Positions 10,798-19,361 of a stretch of 53,641 nt of DNA are shown here, in pieces. Positions within the stretch are counted from its first letter, which is position 1; each line of letters starts with the position of its first letter. Source of the DNA: Caldanaerobius fijiensis DSM 17918 (GTDB taxonomy: Bacteria; Bacillota; Thermoanaerobacteria; Thermoanaerobacterales; Caldanaerobiaceae). The notes below the pieces were generated by a model. The model ran no database searches. It saw nothing but the letters and a program-made list of their open reading frames with translations, and was not told the DNA's origin. The stretch lies in the NCBI RefSeq assembly GCF_900129075.1, contig NZ_FQVH01000018.1, positions 1 through 53,641 of the forward strand, in the 5' to 3' direction. Both the position numbers and the translations under genes were made by a program.

Positions 10798-11415
10798 ATG
10801 ATCGTCGTTGAGAGAAGCGGTAAAAGCGTTGATGAGGCGGTAAATCGGGTTTTAAAAGAGTATAACGTTGACAAAGAGAATGTAATTGTGGAGGTATTGG
10901 AAACTGGTAATAAAGGCTTTTTGGGTATATTGGGTAATAAACAGGCGAGAGTAAAAGTCATGATTAAAACCCCTTTGGATTATGTTAAAGATTTTCTGGA
11001 TAAGACCATAGAAAAAATGAACCTTGAAGTTAGTTACGAGTTAAAGCAGGAAGGGGATTTGATAAAAGCTGATTTTACTGGATATAATGTGGGTTTATTG
11101 ATAGGCAAGCGGGGTGAAAATCTGGATTCATTGCAGTATTTGTGCAATCTGGTAGCAAATAAATTCAGTAATGGAAAACATGTTCGTGTTTTATTGGATG
11201 CCGAGAATTATAGAAGTAAGAGAGAAGAATCATTGAGACAGCTGGCATATAGAATGGCCAAAAAAGTTGTAGAAACGGGAAGAAATATCGCCCTTGAACC
11301 TATGTCTTCGTATGAGAGAAAAATTATTCATCTTGCTTTACAGGATAATCCAGATGTTGAGACATATAGCCTCGGTGAAGAGCCTTATAGAAAAGTTATA
11401 ATCGCGTTAAAATAA
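10798..11415 (+). CDS. khpB: Jag/KhpB (EloR) RNA-binding protein
   Basis: This 205-residue protein has the Jag-N domain (SGKSVDEAVNRVLKEY ... LETGNKGFLGILG, residues 1-52), a KH domain with the GKRGENLDSLQYL loop (~102-114) and an R3H domain near the C-terminus (PMSSYERKIIHLAL). KhpB/EloR proteins bind RNA with KhpA and affect cell elongation and division in Gram-positive bacteria. It is the last gene before a strong hairpin terminator, directly downstream of yidC. Confidence 0.93.
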   Translation: MIVVERSGKSVDEAVNRVLKEYNVDKENVIVEVLETGNKGFLGILGNKQARVKVMIKTPLDYVKDFLDKTIEKMNLEVSYELKQEGDLIKADFTGYNVGLLIGKRGENLDSLQYLCNLVANKFSNGKHVRVLLDAENYRSKREESLRQLAYRMAKKVVETGRNIALEPMSSYERKIIHLALQDNPDVETYSLGEEPYRKVIIALK

Positions 11416-11439
11416 ACCCAGTGTACACTGGGTTTTTTT
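11414..11439 (+). terminator. Terminator after jag, touching the mnmE ribosome-binding site
   Basis: AAACCCAGT (11414-11422), loop GTAC, ACTGGGTTT (11427-11435) with a T-run to 11439. The core CCCAGTGTACACTGGG is a perfect 16-bp palindrome. The mnmE Shine-Dalgarno GGAGG starts only 3 bases after the T-run. Confidence 0.85.
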
Positions 11440-11454
11440 GTGGAGGAATATGAC

Positions 11455-12831
11455 ATGAACATGGATGATACGATTTGTGCTATTTCTACTCCTATAGGCG
11501 AAGGCGGTATAGGCATTGTAAGGATCAGTGGACCGCAGTCTCTGGAAATTTTGAGTAAAATATTTAGCGCAAAAAACAGGGTTTTTAATTATAAATCCCA
11601 TACTATCCACCACGGGTTTATAATAGATCCACAGGACGGCAGAGTAATCGACGAGGTGCTGGTTATGTATATGAAAGGGCCAAAGACATATACGAGGCAA
11701 GATGTGGTGGAGATAAACTGCCATGGCGGATTGATTCCGGTTAAAAAAGTACTTGATCTTACCATAGCCTGTGGTGCCAGATTAGCTGAACCAGGTGAAT
11801 TTACGCTGAGGGCATTTATCAATGGAAGAATTGACTTGTCACAGGCAGAGGCGGTTATTGACCTTATACGCTCAAAGACAGATTTATCTCATATCGCATC
11901 GGTGAACCAGCTAAAAGGTGGATTATCTGATAAAATTAATGACATAATGCAAAGACTTTTAGGCTTATATGGTCATATAGAGGCATTAAATGATTTTCCG
12001 GAAGATGAAGTAGATCCGCTGGGCGATGAGACGATAATTGAGGTTATCGATGCAAGTATCAATGAAATAGAAAAGCTTCTGGAAACATATGATACTGGCA
12101 AGATCTTAAGAGAGGGTTTAAATGTGGTGATAATCGGCAAGCCCAATGTGGGTAAGTCGTCGCTTTTAAATGCCCTTTTGAAAGAAAATAGGGCTATTGT
12201 GACCGATGTACCTGGTACTACAAGGGATATTATCGAAGAGTATATCAATATAAAAGGTGTTCCTGTTAAAATAATTGATACGGCTGGGATAAGGCGTACG
12301 GAGGATATAGTAGAAAAAATAGGCGTTGAAAAGTCATTAGAATACTTAAATAAAGCTGATTTGATTGTGTTTATGGTTGACGCGTCTATACCTTTAGATG
12401 AATTGGATATGGAAATTGTAAAATATTTAGAGGGTAGAAATGTGATAGTATTAGCAAACAAAATTGATCTTACCATAAAAGCAGACATAAGAAAATTAAG
12501 TTCGATTGGTGATATAATTACTACATCCACGAAAACAGGGGAAGGACTGAATGTCCTTTATGATGCCATATATGATAGAGTTTTTAAAGGAAAGAATATT
12601 TTTGGAGATCTGGGTGGCAGTATATTTATAAATGCGCGCCATAGATCCCTGTTATTGAAGGCCATTAATGCTTTAAAAAGCTGTGAGAAGACCTTTGACC
12701 AGGGTTTACCATTAGATTTTGTATCCATTGATTTAAGGACTGCTATTGACGCTTTGGGTGAAATAACAGGTCAGGTTGTATCGGATGAAGTTCTTCACAG
12801 TATCTTTGATAGATTTTGTATAGGGAAGTAG
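11455..12831 (+). CDS. mnmE: tRNA modification GTPase MnmE (TrmE)
   Basis: This 458-residue GTPase works with MnmG to install the cmnm5/nm5 group on wobble U34 of tRNAs. The N-terminal formyl-THF-binding domain starts DTICAISTPIGEGGIGIVRISG. The G domain has G1 GKPNVGKSS, G3 DTAG and G4 NKID, and the C-terminus ends in the family FCIGK with its conserved cysteine. I place the start at ATG 11455, 8 nt after GGAGG (11442-11446); the GTG at 11440 would lie upstream of that site. mnmG follows directly. Confidence 0.96.
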   Translation: MNMDDTICAISTPIGEGGIGIVRISGPQSLEILSKIFSAKNRVFNYKSHTIHHGFIIDPQDGRVIDEVLVMYMKGPKTYTRQDVVEINCHGGLIPVKKVLDLTIACGARLAEPGEFTLRAFINGRIDLSQAEAVIDLIRSKTDLSHIASVNQLKGGLSDKINDIMQRLLGLYGHIEALNDFPEDEVDPLGDETIIEVIDASINEIEKLLETYDTGKILREGLNVVIIGKPNVGKSSLLNALLKENRAIVTDVPGTTRDIIEEYINIKGVPVKIIDTAGIRRTEDIVEKIGVEKSLEYLNKADLIVFMVDASIPLDELDMEIVKYLEGRNVIVLANKIDLTIKADIRKLSSIGDIITTSTKTGEGLNVLYDAIYDRVFKGKNIFGDLGGSIFINARHRSLLLKAINALKSCEKTFDQGLPLDFVSIDLRTAIDALGEITGQVVSDEVLHSIFDRFCIGK

Positions 12832-12840
12832 GTGAGTGAA

Positions 12841-14718
12841 ATGTATTCAGCAGGGTATTATGATGTGGTGGTAATCGGTGCCGGTCATGCTGGATGTGAG
12901 GCAGCTTTGGCATCTGCCAGACTGGGGCTTAAGACATTGATCGTAACTATAAGCCTGGAAGGGATTGCAATGATGGCATGTAATCCGTCCATCGGCGGTC
13001 CTGCTAAAAGCAATCTGGTTAGAGAAATTGATGCCCTGGGAGGAGAAATGGCTATAAATAATGATAAGGCTATGATACAGATAAGAACGTTAAATACAGG
13101 AAAGGGACCTGCTGTAAGAGCTCTGAGGGCTCAATGCGATAAAAAACTTTATCAAAGTGAAATGAAAAAAACTCTTGAACGGCAGGAGAATTTAGATATA
13201 AAACAGGATGAGGTAGTAAAGATATATGTGGAAGACGGACATGTTACTGGCGTGCTTTTGAAATACGGGGCGAGATACGACGCCAAAGCAGTTATCGTGG
13301 CTACGGGTACGTATTTGAGAGGTAAAATAATAGTAGGAGATGTAAGCTATAGCGGTGGGCCAAATGGTTTGTTTCCGGCCAATGAACTATCAAAGAGCCT
13401 TGAGGAATTGGGCTTTAAATTGAGGAGGTTCAAGACAGGTACTCCTGCCAGGGTTGATAAGAGGTCAATAGATTTTAGCAAATTAACGATACAGCCGGGC
13501 GATGAGAGGATTACGCCATTTTCGTTTATGAACGATGAACTGGATATCCCCCAGATCCCGTGCTGGCTTACGTATACCAATGAACGTACCCATGAGGTCA
13601 TAAGAGAAAACATCCATCTTTCCCCGCTTTATTCTGGAGTTATAAAAGGGGTGGGGCCAAGGTATTGCCCCTCCATAGAAGATAAGGTCATGAAATTTCC
13701 TGATAAAAAAAGTCATCAGATATTTATAGAACCGGAAGGTAAAGATACTTTTGAGATGTACGTACAGGGAATGTCCAGCAGTTTGCCTGAAGAAGTTCAA
13801 GTGGCTTTCTTGAGGACTGTAAAAGGTCTTGAAAATGTTAAGATAATGAGGACAGCCTATGCCATAGAATATGATTGCATTGATTCGACAAAACTTAAAC
13901 ACACGTTGGAATCTAAAGACATAAGTGGATTGTATTTTGCTGGACAGATAAATGGAACATCAGGATATGAAGAGGCAGCGGCACAAGGCATTATAGCGGG
14001 TATAAATGCAGCTTTAAAGATAAAAGGTCAGCCCCCTTTTATACTGGATAGATCTAACTCGTATATCGGTACATTGATTGATGACCTTGTTACAAAGGGT
14101 ACCAACGAGCCGTATAGGATGCTTACTTCAAGGTCTGAATACAGGCTTTTGTTAAGACAGGATAATGCTGATTTGAGGCTTACAGAAAAAGGATATGAAA
14201 TAGGCCTGGTTACTCGTGAAAGATATGAGAAATTTAAGAAAAAGAAGGCCCAGATAGAACAGGAGATTGAGCGCTTAAAGAATACCAGGGTATCGCCAAC
14301 GCAGGACGTGGTGAATTTCTTAAATGAAATGGGCAGCGCTGGAATATACAGTGGAATAACTTTATATGAGTTGTTAAAAAGGCCTGAAATTAGTTATGCA
14401 TCCCTTGCTAAAATTGATCCAGATAGGCCAAAGGTAAGTATGGCTGTAGCTGAGCAGGTAGAGATACAGGTAAAATATGAGGGGTATATAAAAAAACAGC
14501 TCCAGCAGGTGGAGCAATTTAAAAAACTGGAGAACAAAAAACTTCCACCAGACCTGGATTATTCAAAGATATATGGATTAAGCCTTGAAGCAAGACAGAA
14601 GCTAAATGACATTAAGCCTGTTTCTATTGGGCAGGCATCTAGAATATCTGGAGTATCTCCGGCAGATATTTCAGTACTGCTGGTTTACCTGGAGAAAGGC
14701 AGGAAAGGCGATGGATGA
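12841..14718 (+). CDS. mnmG: tRNA uridine-5-carboxymethylaminomethyl enzyme MnmG (GidA)
   Basis: This ~625-residue FAD-dependent partner of MnmE begins [23 protein letters not shown], the dinucleotide-binding motif. It has the GidA signatures [22 protein letters not shown] and GTYLRGKI, and [19 protein letters not shown] 12841 follows an AGGTGAG site that overlaps the mnmE stop; GTG 12832, immediately after that stop, is an alternative. The 3' end overlaps rsmG by 8 bp. Confidence 0.96.
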   Translation: MYSAGYYDVVVIGAGHAGCEAALASARLGLKTLIVTISLEGIAMMACNPSIGGPAKSNLVREIDALGGEMAINNDKAMIQIRTLNTGKGPAVRALRAQCDKKLYQSEMKKTLERQENLDIKQDEVVKIYVEDGHVTGVLLKYGARYDAKAVIVATGTYLRGKIIVGDVSYSGGPNGLFPANELSKSLEELGFKLRRFKTGTPARVDKRSIDFSKLTIQPGDERITPFSFMNDELDIPQIPCWLTYTNERTHEVIRENIHLSPLYSGVIKGVGPRYCPSIEDKVMKFPDKKSHQIFIEPEGKDTFEMYVQGMSSSLPEEVQVAFLRTVKGLENVKIMRTAYAIEYDCIDSTKLKHTLESKDISGLYFAGQINGTSGYEEAAAQGIIAGINAALKIKGQPPFILDRSNSYIGTLIDDLVTKGTNEPYRMLTSRSEYRLLLRQDNADLRLTEKGYEIGLVTRERYEKFKKKKAQIEQEIERLKNTRVSPTQDVVNFLNEMGSAGIYSGITLYELLKRPEISYASLAKIDPDRPKVSMAVAEQVEIQVKYEGYIKKQLQQVEQFKKLENKKLPPDLDYSKIYGLSLEARQKLNDIKPVSIGQASRISGVSPADISVLLVYLEKGRKGDG

Positions 14719-15427
14719 TTTAAAAGAATTGCTATATGATACGTGCTCGAGTTTGGGTATAGAATTACATGAGGTACAAGTAGAGCAATTATTAAAATAC
14801 ATGGAATTGTTAAAGGAGTGGAATAAGAAATTTAATCTTACTCGAATAACCGATGACAGAGAAGTGATCATAAAACACTTTGCCGATTCATTAGCCATTA
14901 TTAAAACAGGAGAAGTACCTGAAAAGTGTTATGCTATAGATGTAGGCACAGGAGCAGGTTTCCCAGGGATACCTTTGAAAATATATTATCCTGAAATTCA
15001 TATGACACTTCTGGACTCTCTTAAAAAAAGGGTTGGTTTTTTATCTGAGGTGATTAAGCAACTGAATTTAAAGGGGATTGATGCGGTACACGGCAGAGCA
15101 GAAGATATAGCGAGGGATGTAAACCATAGAGAAAGGTATGATTTATGTCTTTCCCGTGCTGTAGCACCCATGAATGTTTTATGTGAGTACTGCCTTCCTT
15201 TTCTCAAGGTAGGCGGTACCATGGTAGCGATGAAGGGGAGAAATGTAGATGAGGAGATAGAGGATTCTATGAAAGCGCTGGATATCCTTGGTGGTCAGTA
15301 TATAAGTACATTTAAATATCAATTACCACCAGATATTATTCACTGTGCGGTTATAGTAAGGAAAAAAAGATCGACACCTGGAAAATATCCTAGGAAAGCA
15401 GGCACGCCAGAAAAAAACCCCTTATAA
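14711..15427 (+). CDS. rsmG: 16S rRNA (guanine-N7) methyltransferase RsmG
   Basis: This 238-residue SAM-dependent methyltransferase makes m7G527 in 16S rRNA. It shows [12 protein letters not shown], the SAM-binding motif [17 protein letters not shown] and [12 protein letters not shown], then [19 protein letters not shown]. The start is ATG 14711, inside the last codons of mnmG (ATGGATGA overlap) and after AGGAAAGG; longer readings into mnmG have no site. A basic tail ([15 protein letters not shown]) is usual for the family. It closes the mnmE-mnmG-rsmG operon. Confidence 0.95.
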   Translation: MDDLKELLYDTCSSLGIELHEVQVEQLLKYMELLKEWNKKFNLTRITDDREVIIKHFADSLAIIKTGEVPEKCYAIDVGTGAGFPGIPLKIYYPEIHMTLLDSLKKRVGFLSEVIKQLNLKGIDAVHGRAEDIARDVNHRERYDLCLSRAVAPMNVLCEYCLPFLKVGGTMVAMKGRNVDEEIEDSMKALDILGGQYISTFKYQLPPDIIHCAVIVRKKRSTPGKYPRKAGTPEKNPL

Positions 15428-15599
15428 AATGAATAAAAAATTTTAGGAAATAAAGAAGGATTTTCCAAAAATATGTAGAATATAATATTATGAAGTAGGC
15501 CAATAGGTTTAATGAAACCTAATATAAAGGTATTTGATATAGCAGCTGATGCTTTTAACAGTAGAATTGTAAAATAATAAGTGGTAAGGAGAGATGGAA

Positions 15600-16400
15600 A
15601 TGGGTCAAATATCCATGAATAGTGAAGTTGAATACATACCCATCAACATGATTCTTCCTAATCCATATCAGCCACGAAAGCATTTTAACGACAGCAGTTT
15701 AGAAGAATTAAAAAATTCTATTATGACATATGGCGTATTACAACCTATAAGTGTTAGAAAGATAAGCGAAGAAAAGTACGAATTGATAGCGGGGGAGAGA
15801 AGATTAAGAGCGTCCAAGTTAGCCGGTATGGAGGTTATTCCTGCTGTAGTACTTAAAGCCGACGAGATAGATTCTGCGATTATTGCGTTAATTGAAAATC
15901 TCCAAAGAGAGGACCTGGATTTTTTAGAGGAAGCTGAAGGCTATCAAAATCTACTCCACAATTACAATTTTACTCAGGAGGAATTGGCACAAAAGATAGG
16001 AAAAAGCCAATCGACGATTGCTAATAAGATTAGGCTTTTGAAGCTTTCGCCGGAGGTATTAAAGATTATAAAAGAAAATAATTTAACAGAAAGGCATGCT
16101 AGAGCTTTATTGCGTCTTCACGATGACAAAATACAATTGAAGGTATTAAAACAGGTTGTAAAAAAGAAATTAAATGTAAAAGAAACTGAAGATCTCATTA
16201 ACAGGGTTTTAGACTCATTGGAAAACAGAGAAAAGGTAGAAAAGAAGAGAAAATTTATAAAAGCATTGAAAGATGTGAGGATTTACATAAATACTATTAA
16301 ACAAGCCGTAAATCTTATGAACAAAAGTGGTGTCAAAGCGGTATTGAACCAGGTTGAGGGCGATGATTATGTGGAATTTATCGTCAGGATTTCAAGGTGA
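15600..16400 (+). CDS. noc: Nucleoid occlusion protein Noc (ParB-like)
   Basis: This 266-residue ParB paralogue follows rsmG, where B. subtilis has noc. In that species Noc prevents Z-ring assembly over the nucleoid. It has the ParB N-domain (NPYQPRKHF, then the CTP-binding GERRLRASKLAGM) and the recognition HTH (FTQEELAQKIGKSQSTIANKIRLLKLS). ATG 15600 lies 7 nt after AAGGAG; ATG 15594 would be too close. A TATAAT-like -10 at 15481-15486 suggests its own promoter. The distinction from Spo0J rests on synteny and on a second parB at 18470. Confidence 0.88.
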   Translation: MGQISMNSEVEYIPINMILPNPYQPRKHFNDSSLEELKNSIMTYGVLQPISVRKISEEKYELIAGERRLRASKLAGMEVIPAVVLKADEIDSAIIALIENLQREDLDFLEEAEGYQNLLHNYNFTQEELAQKIGKSQSTIANKIRLLKLSPEVLKIIKENNLTERHARALLRLHDDKIQLKVLKQVVKKKLNVKETEDLINRVLDSLENREKVEKKRKFIKALKDVRIYINTIKQAVNLMNKSGVKAVLNQVEGDDYVEFIVRISR

Positions 16401-16854
16401 TTTGTCTGCATAGTTCCTCGAGAAATTCTTTATCAGCCTCATCAAATGCAGATAATTCATCGCTATCTATGTCTATCTCACCTATAATTGCACCGTTTTT
16501 GTTGTAAAGGGGTACAACTATTTCTGATTTTGTCTCGACGCTACAGGCGAGATAGTTGCTTTCTTTTGTTACATCTTCTACGATTATAGTGTTATTTTGC
16601 GCAACAGCGCTACCACATATTCCTTGCCCAATTTCGATTCTTGTGTGTTCAGTAGGCCTGCCTATATAAGGGCCTAATTCTAAAGCACCATTTTTTATAA
16701 AGTAAAAGCCAACCCAATGATAGTGTGGGACATTTTCTTTTAATAATTTAACTATTTTTTCATACATCGTGTAATCATCATTGGCTGATATAACCTCTCT
16801 GATTTTTTGCATTAGATCAGCAAAAAGTTTTTTCTTTTCATTAATGCTCATCAT
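16384..16854 (-). CDS. msrC: GAF-domain free methionine-(R)-sulfoxide reductase
   Basis: This 156-residue single GAF-domain protein resembles fRMsr/YtsP enzymes, which reduce free Met-(R)-sulfoxide in the cytoplasm. The signature region is present: YHWVGFYF, IGQGICGSAV and NYLACSVETKSEIVVPLYN, with Cys in the expected GxCG and AC positions. I place the start at ATG 16854, 7 nt from an AAGGAG site (complement of 16862-16867); the ATG at 16860 is too close and longer starts have no site. It is head-on to noc, and the 3' ends overlap by 17 bp. Confidence 0.85.
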   Translation of the reverse strand: MMSINEKKKLFADLMQKIREVISANDDYTMYEKIVKLLKENVPHYHWVGFYFIKNGALELGPYIGRPTEHTRIEIGQGICGSAVAQNNTIIVEDVTKESNYLACSVETKSEIVVPLYNKNGAIIGEIDIDSDELSAFDEADKEFLEELCRQITLKS

Positions 16855-17040
16855 AGACATACTCCTTTGTATAGAATTGATCTTATATTTATTATAACAT
16901 AATCTTCTCATGTATACTATTTTTTAAATTCATTTATTTCAATTCGTAATTTGAATGGTGCAAAATCATTTGAGTACGAAATATTGTAAATTACGAGTAA
17001 AAGATTTATTTAACGACGAAGCTTGCGTATAAAGCAGGAA

Positions 17041-17310
17041 TCACAATTTATTAAACAGTAAAGTTATTCCCACAATAATAAAGACGATGCCAGAACCCGT
17101 TTGTATGAGGTTAGAGGGTAGATATTTGTTTATTAGGGTGCCCCCTAAAACTCCGATTAATGCGCTTAAAATCAGTGCAAGGGATGATCCTATATAGACA
17201 CCCCATATATTTCTATACCTGCTGGCAAGTAACATGGTGGATAATTGTGTTTTATCTCCTAACTCAGCTAGAAATATTAAGAAAAAAGACAATATTAATT
17301 CCCTGTACAT
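17041..17310 (-). CDS. Single-domain GDT1/UPF0016 membrane transporter
   Basis: This ~89-residue protein has three predicted membrane helices and the family cation-binding motif ELGDKTQ (residues ~16-22). GDT1/UPF0016 proteins (TMEM165, MneA) carry two such halves and move Mn2+ or Ca2+. Only one half is encoded here, and I find no second copy in the window, so a homodimer is the simple inference. The ATG at 17310 follows a GGGGTG site; GTG 17319 is an alternative start. It lies downstream of a small membrane-protein gene on the same strand. Confidence 0.8.
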   Translation of the reverse strand: MYRELILSFFLIFLAELGDKTQLSTMLLASRYRNIWGVYIGSSLALILSALIGVLGGTLINKYLPSNLIQTGSGIVFIIVGITLLFNKL

Positions 17311-17324
17311 TTTTTGCACCCCAC

Positions 17325-17612
17325 TTATTGTTTATTTGTTGTTGTTATCTTTTGAGATTTTTTCTTTTGTTTCACGTGAAACAGTGTTATAATATAGAGC
17401 AGATAATATGCTGCAAAAATTGTCGTAATAAATGACATAATGAATTGTCCCTGGATCGTATTTACGTGAAGCAAGATGCCAAGATAGATATTGATTAAAG
17501 CAGGCAATGATATCAATCCCCTTAGAGGGATATTGATGTCGTTAAATACGGTAGTCCATGAAAAAAACAGCCAGATCAACAAAATATACAATAATTTTAT
17601 CTTTCTCATCAT
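17325..17612 (-). CDS. Small membrane protein of unknown function, contains parS
   Basis: This 95-residue protein is not recognised. It has about three hydrophobic segments (residues ~7-21, ~33-50, ~56-77) and a basic tail (KQKKKSQKITTTNK). The ATG at 17612 follows an AAAGGTG site. Its codons for FHVKQ are contributed by a perfect parS palindrome at 17368-17383. The stop lies 14 bp from the GDT1 gene, so the two are probably co-transcribed. The gene is head-on to replication. Confidence 0.6.
   Translation of the reverse strand: MMRKIKLLYILLIWLFFSWTTVFNDINIPLRGLISLPALINIYLGILLHVNTIQGQFIMSFITTIFAAYYLLYIITLFHVKQKKKSQKITTTNKQ
17368..17383. other. parS centromere site
   Basis: TGTTTCACGTGAAACA is a perfect 16-bp palindrome and exactly the consensus parS site bound by Spo0J/ParB in Firmicutes. 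It lies 327 bp upstream of soj, the expected neighbourhood, and about 8 kb from oriC. It is inside the coding sequence of the small membrane protein at 17325-17612. I found no second perfect copy in this window. Confidence 0.96.
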
Positions 17613-17703
17613 TTTTTGACACCTTTATTAAAATATGCAATTACATTTTATTTATTTATATTTATAAAAGATAAAAAGTATGTTATAAAGTGGGTTGAGT
17701 GAT

Positions 17704-18477
17704 ATGAAAAAAATATTGGCAATTGCAAATCAAAAGGGTGGTGTGGGCAAAAGCACGACAACGATAAACTTAGGGGCGGCATTGGCACTGAAAGGTAAAA
17801 CAGTGCTCATAATAGATATTGATCCACAGGGTAATACCACTAGCGGTTTGGGTATAGAAAAAGAGAAGAGTAAAAGTATAATATACGACGTGATCGAAGG
17901 AAAGGTAGACTGCAAAGAGGCTATAATAAAGACCAATTATGATAACCTGTATATAATTCCATCGGATGTAGATTTAGCAGGCGCCGAAGTAGAATTGGTA
18001 AATGTTCCTGGGAGAGAATATAAATTAAAATCGGCATTGGATCCTGTACGCGAAGATTATGATTACATACTTATAGATTGTCCGCCTTCCTTAGGCCTTT
18101 TGACCGTAAACGCATTGGCAACAGCGGATGGAGTAATAATACCCATCCAATGTGAATATTTTGCGCTGGAAGGCGTGGCACAGCTGCTTACCACCATTAA
18201 GATTGTTCAAAAACACATCAACAAAAAATTAGATATAAGTGGCGTTTTACTCACCATGTATGACGGCAGGACAAATCTGTCCGTTCAGGTGGCTGAACAA
18301 ATAAAAAAGTATTTTGCAGATAAAGTATATAAAACAACAATACCCAGGAACATCAGATTAAGTGAAGCTCCCAGTTATGGTATGCCTATTCAATACTATA
18401 GTCCGAGATCTAAGGGTGCTGAGGCGTACAACGAGCTGGCTAAAGAGATATTAGAAAGGGATGTGAACAGTGAATAA
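17704..18477 (+). CDS. soj: Chromosome-partitioning ATPase Soj (ParA)
   Basis: This 257-residue ParA-type ATPase drives origin segregation with Spo0J and modulates DnaA in B. subtilis. The deviant Walker A KGGVGKSTTTINLG is at residues ~11-24, Walker A' ILIDCPPSLG near 120 and the DPQGN motif near 41. I chose ATG 17704, where the conserved MKKILAIANQKGG begins; a TTG at 17695 is possible and the ribosome-binding site is weak either way. It overlaps spo0J by 8 bp. Confidence 0.97.
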   Translation: MKKILAIANQKGGVGKSTTTINLGAALALKGKTVLIIDIDPQGNTTSGLGIEKEKSKSIIYDVIEGKVDCKEAIIKTNYDNLYIIPSDVDLAGAEVELVNVPGREYKLKSALDPVREDYDYILIDCPPSLGLLTVNALATADGVIIPIQCEYFALEGVAQLLTTIKIVQKHINKKLDISGVLLTMYDGRTNLSVQVAEQIKKYFADKVYKTTIPRNIRLSEAPSYGMPIQYYSPRSKGAEAYNELAKEILERDVNSE

Positions 18478-19306
18478 GAGAGGGTTAGGTAAAGGTCTTG
18501 AAGCCTTATTGCCAAAAAGTATTGATGATGATGGTATTGTATATATTGAGATTGAGAAAATATACTCAAACCGATCACAACCTCGTAAATATTTTAATGA
18601 TGAAAAGCTTCGAGAACTGGCCGATTCTATAAAAGAACATGGTATGATACAGCCTATAATTGTAAGAGCGGCAGATAATGGATATGTAATTGTAGCAGGT
18701 GAGAGAAGATGGAGAGCCGCGAAATTAGCAGGAATGAAGGAGGTTCCTGCTATAGTCAAAAACGTGAGCAATAATGAAGTACTTGAGCTGGCGCTGATTG
18801 AAAATCTGCAAAGAGAGGATCTAAACCCTATAGAGGAGGCGCTGGCTTACAAGACATTGATAGAAGAACATGGTATGACACAGGAGGATGTCGCAAAAAA
18901 AATAGGAAAGAGCAGGCCTGCTATAGCGAATAGTATACGACTATTAAATCTGGATGACCGTGTAATAGATTATTTGATAACAGGAGAGCTTACGACAGGA
19001 CACGCGAGAGCCTTATTGTCATTACAGGATGGAGACATGCAGTTTGATGTTGCTAAGAAAATTATCAAAGATGGTTTAAACGTGAGACAGACAGAGAACC
19101 TGATAAAAAGAATACTAAATGGAGAAAAAAAAGCAATAAAACCGAAAGAAGCCGATACCAGATACAAATTTATACAGGATGATATGGAGAAGGTTCTGGG
19201 GACCAAGATTAATATCAAAAAAGGCAAAAATAAAGGTAAGATAGAAATAGAATTTTATTCTGATGAGGACCTTCAAAGAATTTATGAGTATTTATGCAAC
19301 AGATGA
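18470..19306 (+). CDS. spo0J: Chromosome-partitioning protein Spo0J (ParB)
   Basis: This 278-residue CTP-dependent clamp loads at parS and recruits condensin. The N-terminus NKRGLGKGLEALLP is the Soj-contacting region, followed by NRSQPRKYFND, the CTP-binding motif GERRWRAAKLAGM and the HTH MTQEDVAKKIGKSRPAIANSIRLL. The C-terminal dimer domain is present. The GTG start (18470) lies within the soj 3' end. Together with the parS site at 17368 this is a complete segregation module. Confidence 0.97.
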   Translation: MNKRGLGKGLEALLPKSIDDDGIVYIEIEKIYSNRSQPRKYFNDEKLRELADSIKEHGMIQPIIVRAADNGYVIVAGERRWRAAKLAGMKEVPAIVKNVSNNEVLELALIENLQREDLNPIEEALAYKTLIEEHGMTQEDVAKKIGKSRPAIANSIRLLNLDDRVIDYLITGELTTGHARALLSLQDGDMQFDVAKKIIKDGLNVRQTENLIKRILNGEKKAIKPKEADTRYKFIQDDMEKVLGTKINIKKGKNKGKIEIEFYSDEDLQRIYEYLCNR

Positions 19307-19361
19307 TAGGTTGTATAATATAATAGTTTTATGAAGATATGTATATGAGGGGGCTTACATC

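Noticed and set aside
15504-15521. TAGGTTT-AATG-AAACCTA hairpin upstream of noc
   Set aside because: A 7-bp AT-rich stem with no T-run; not strong enough to call a terminator or operator.
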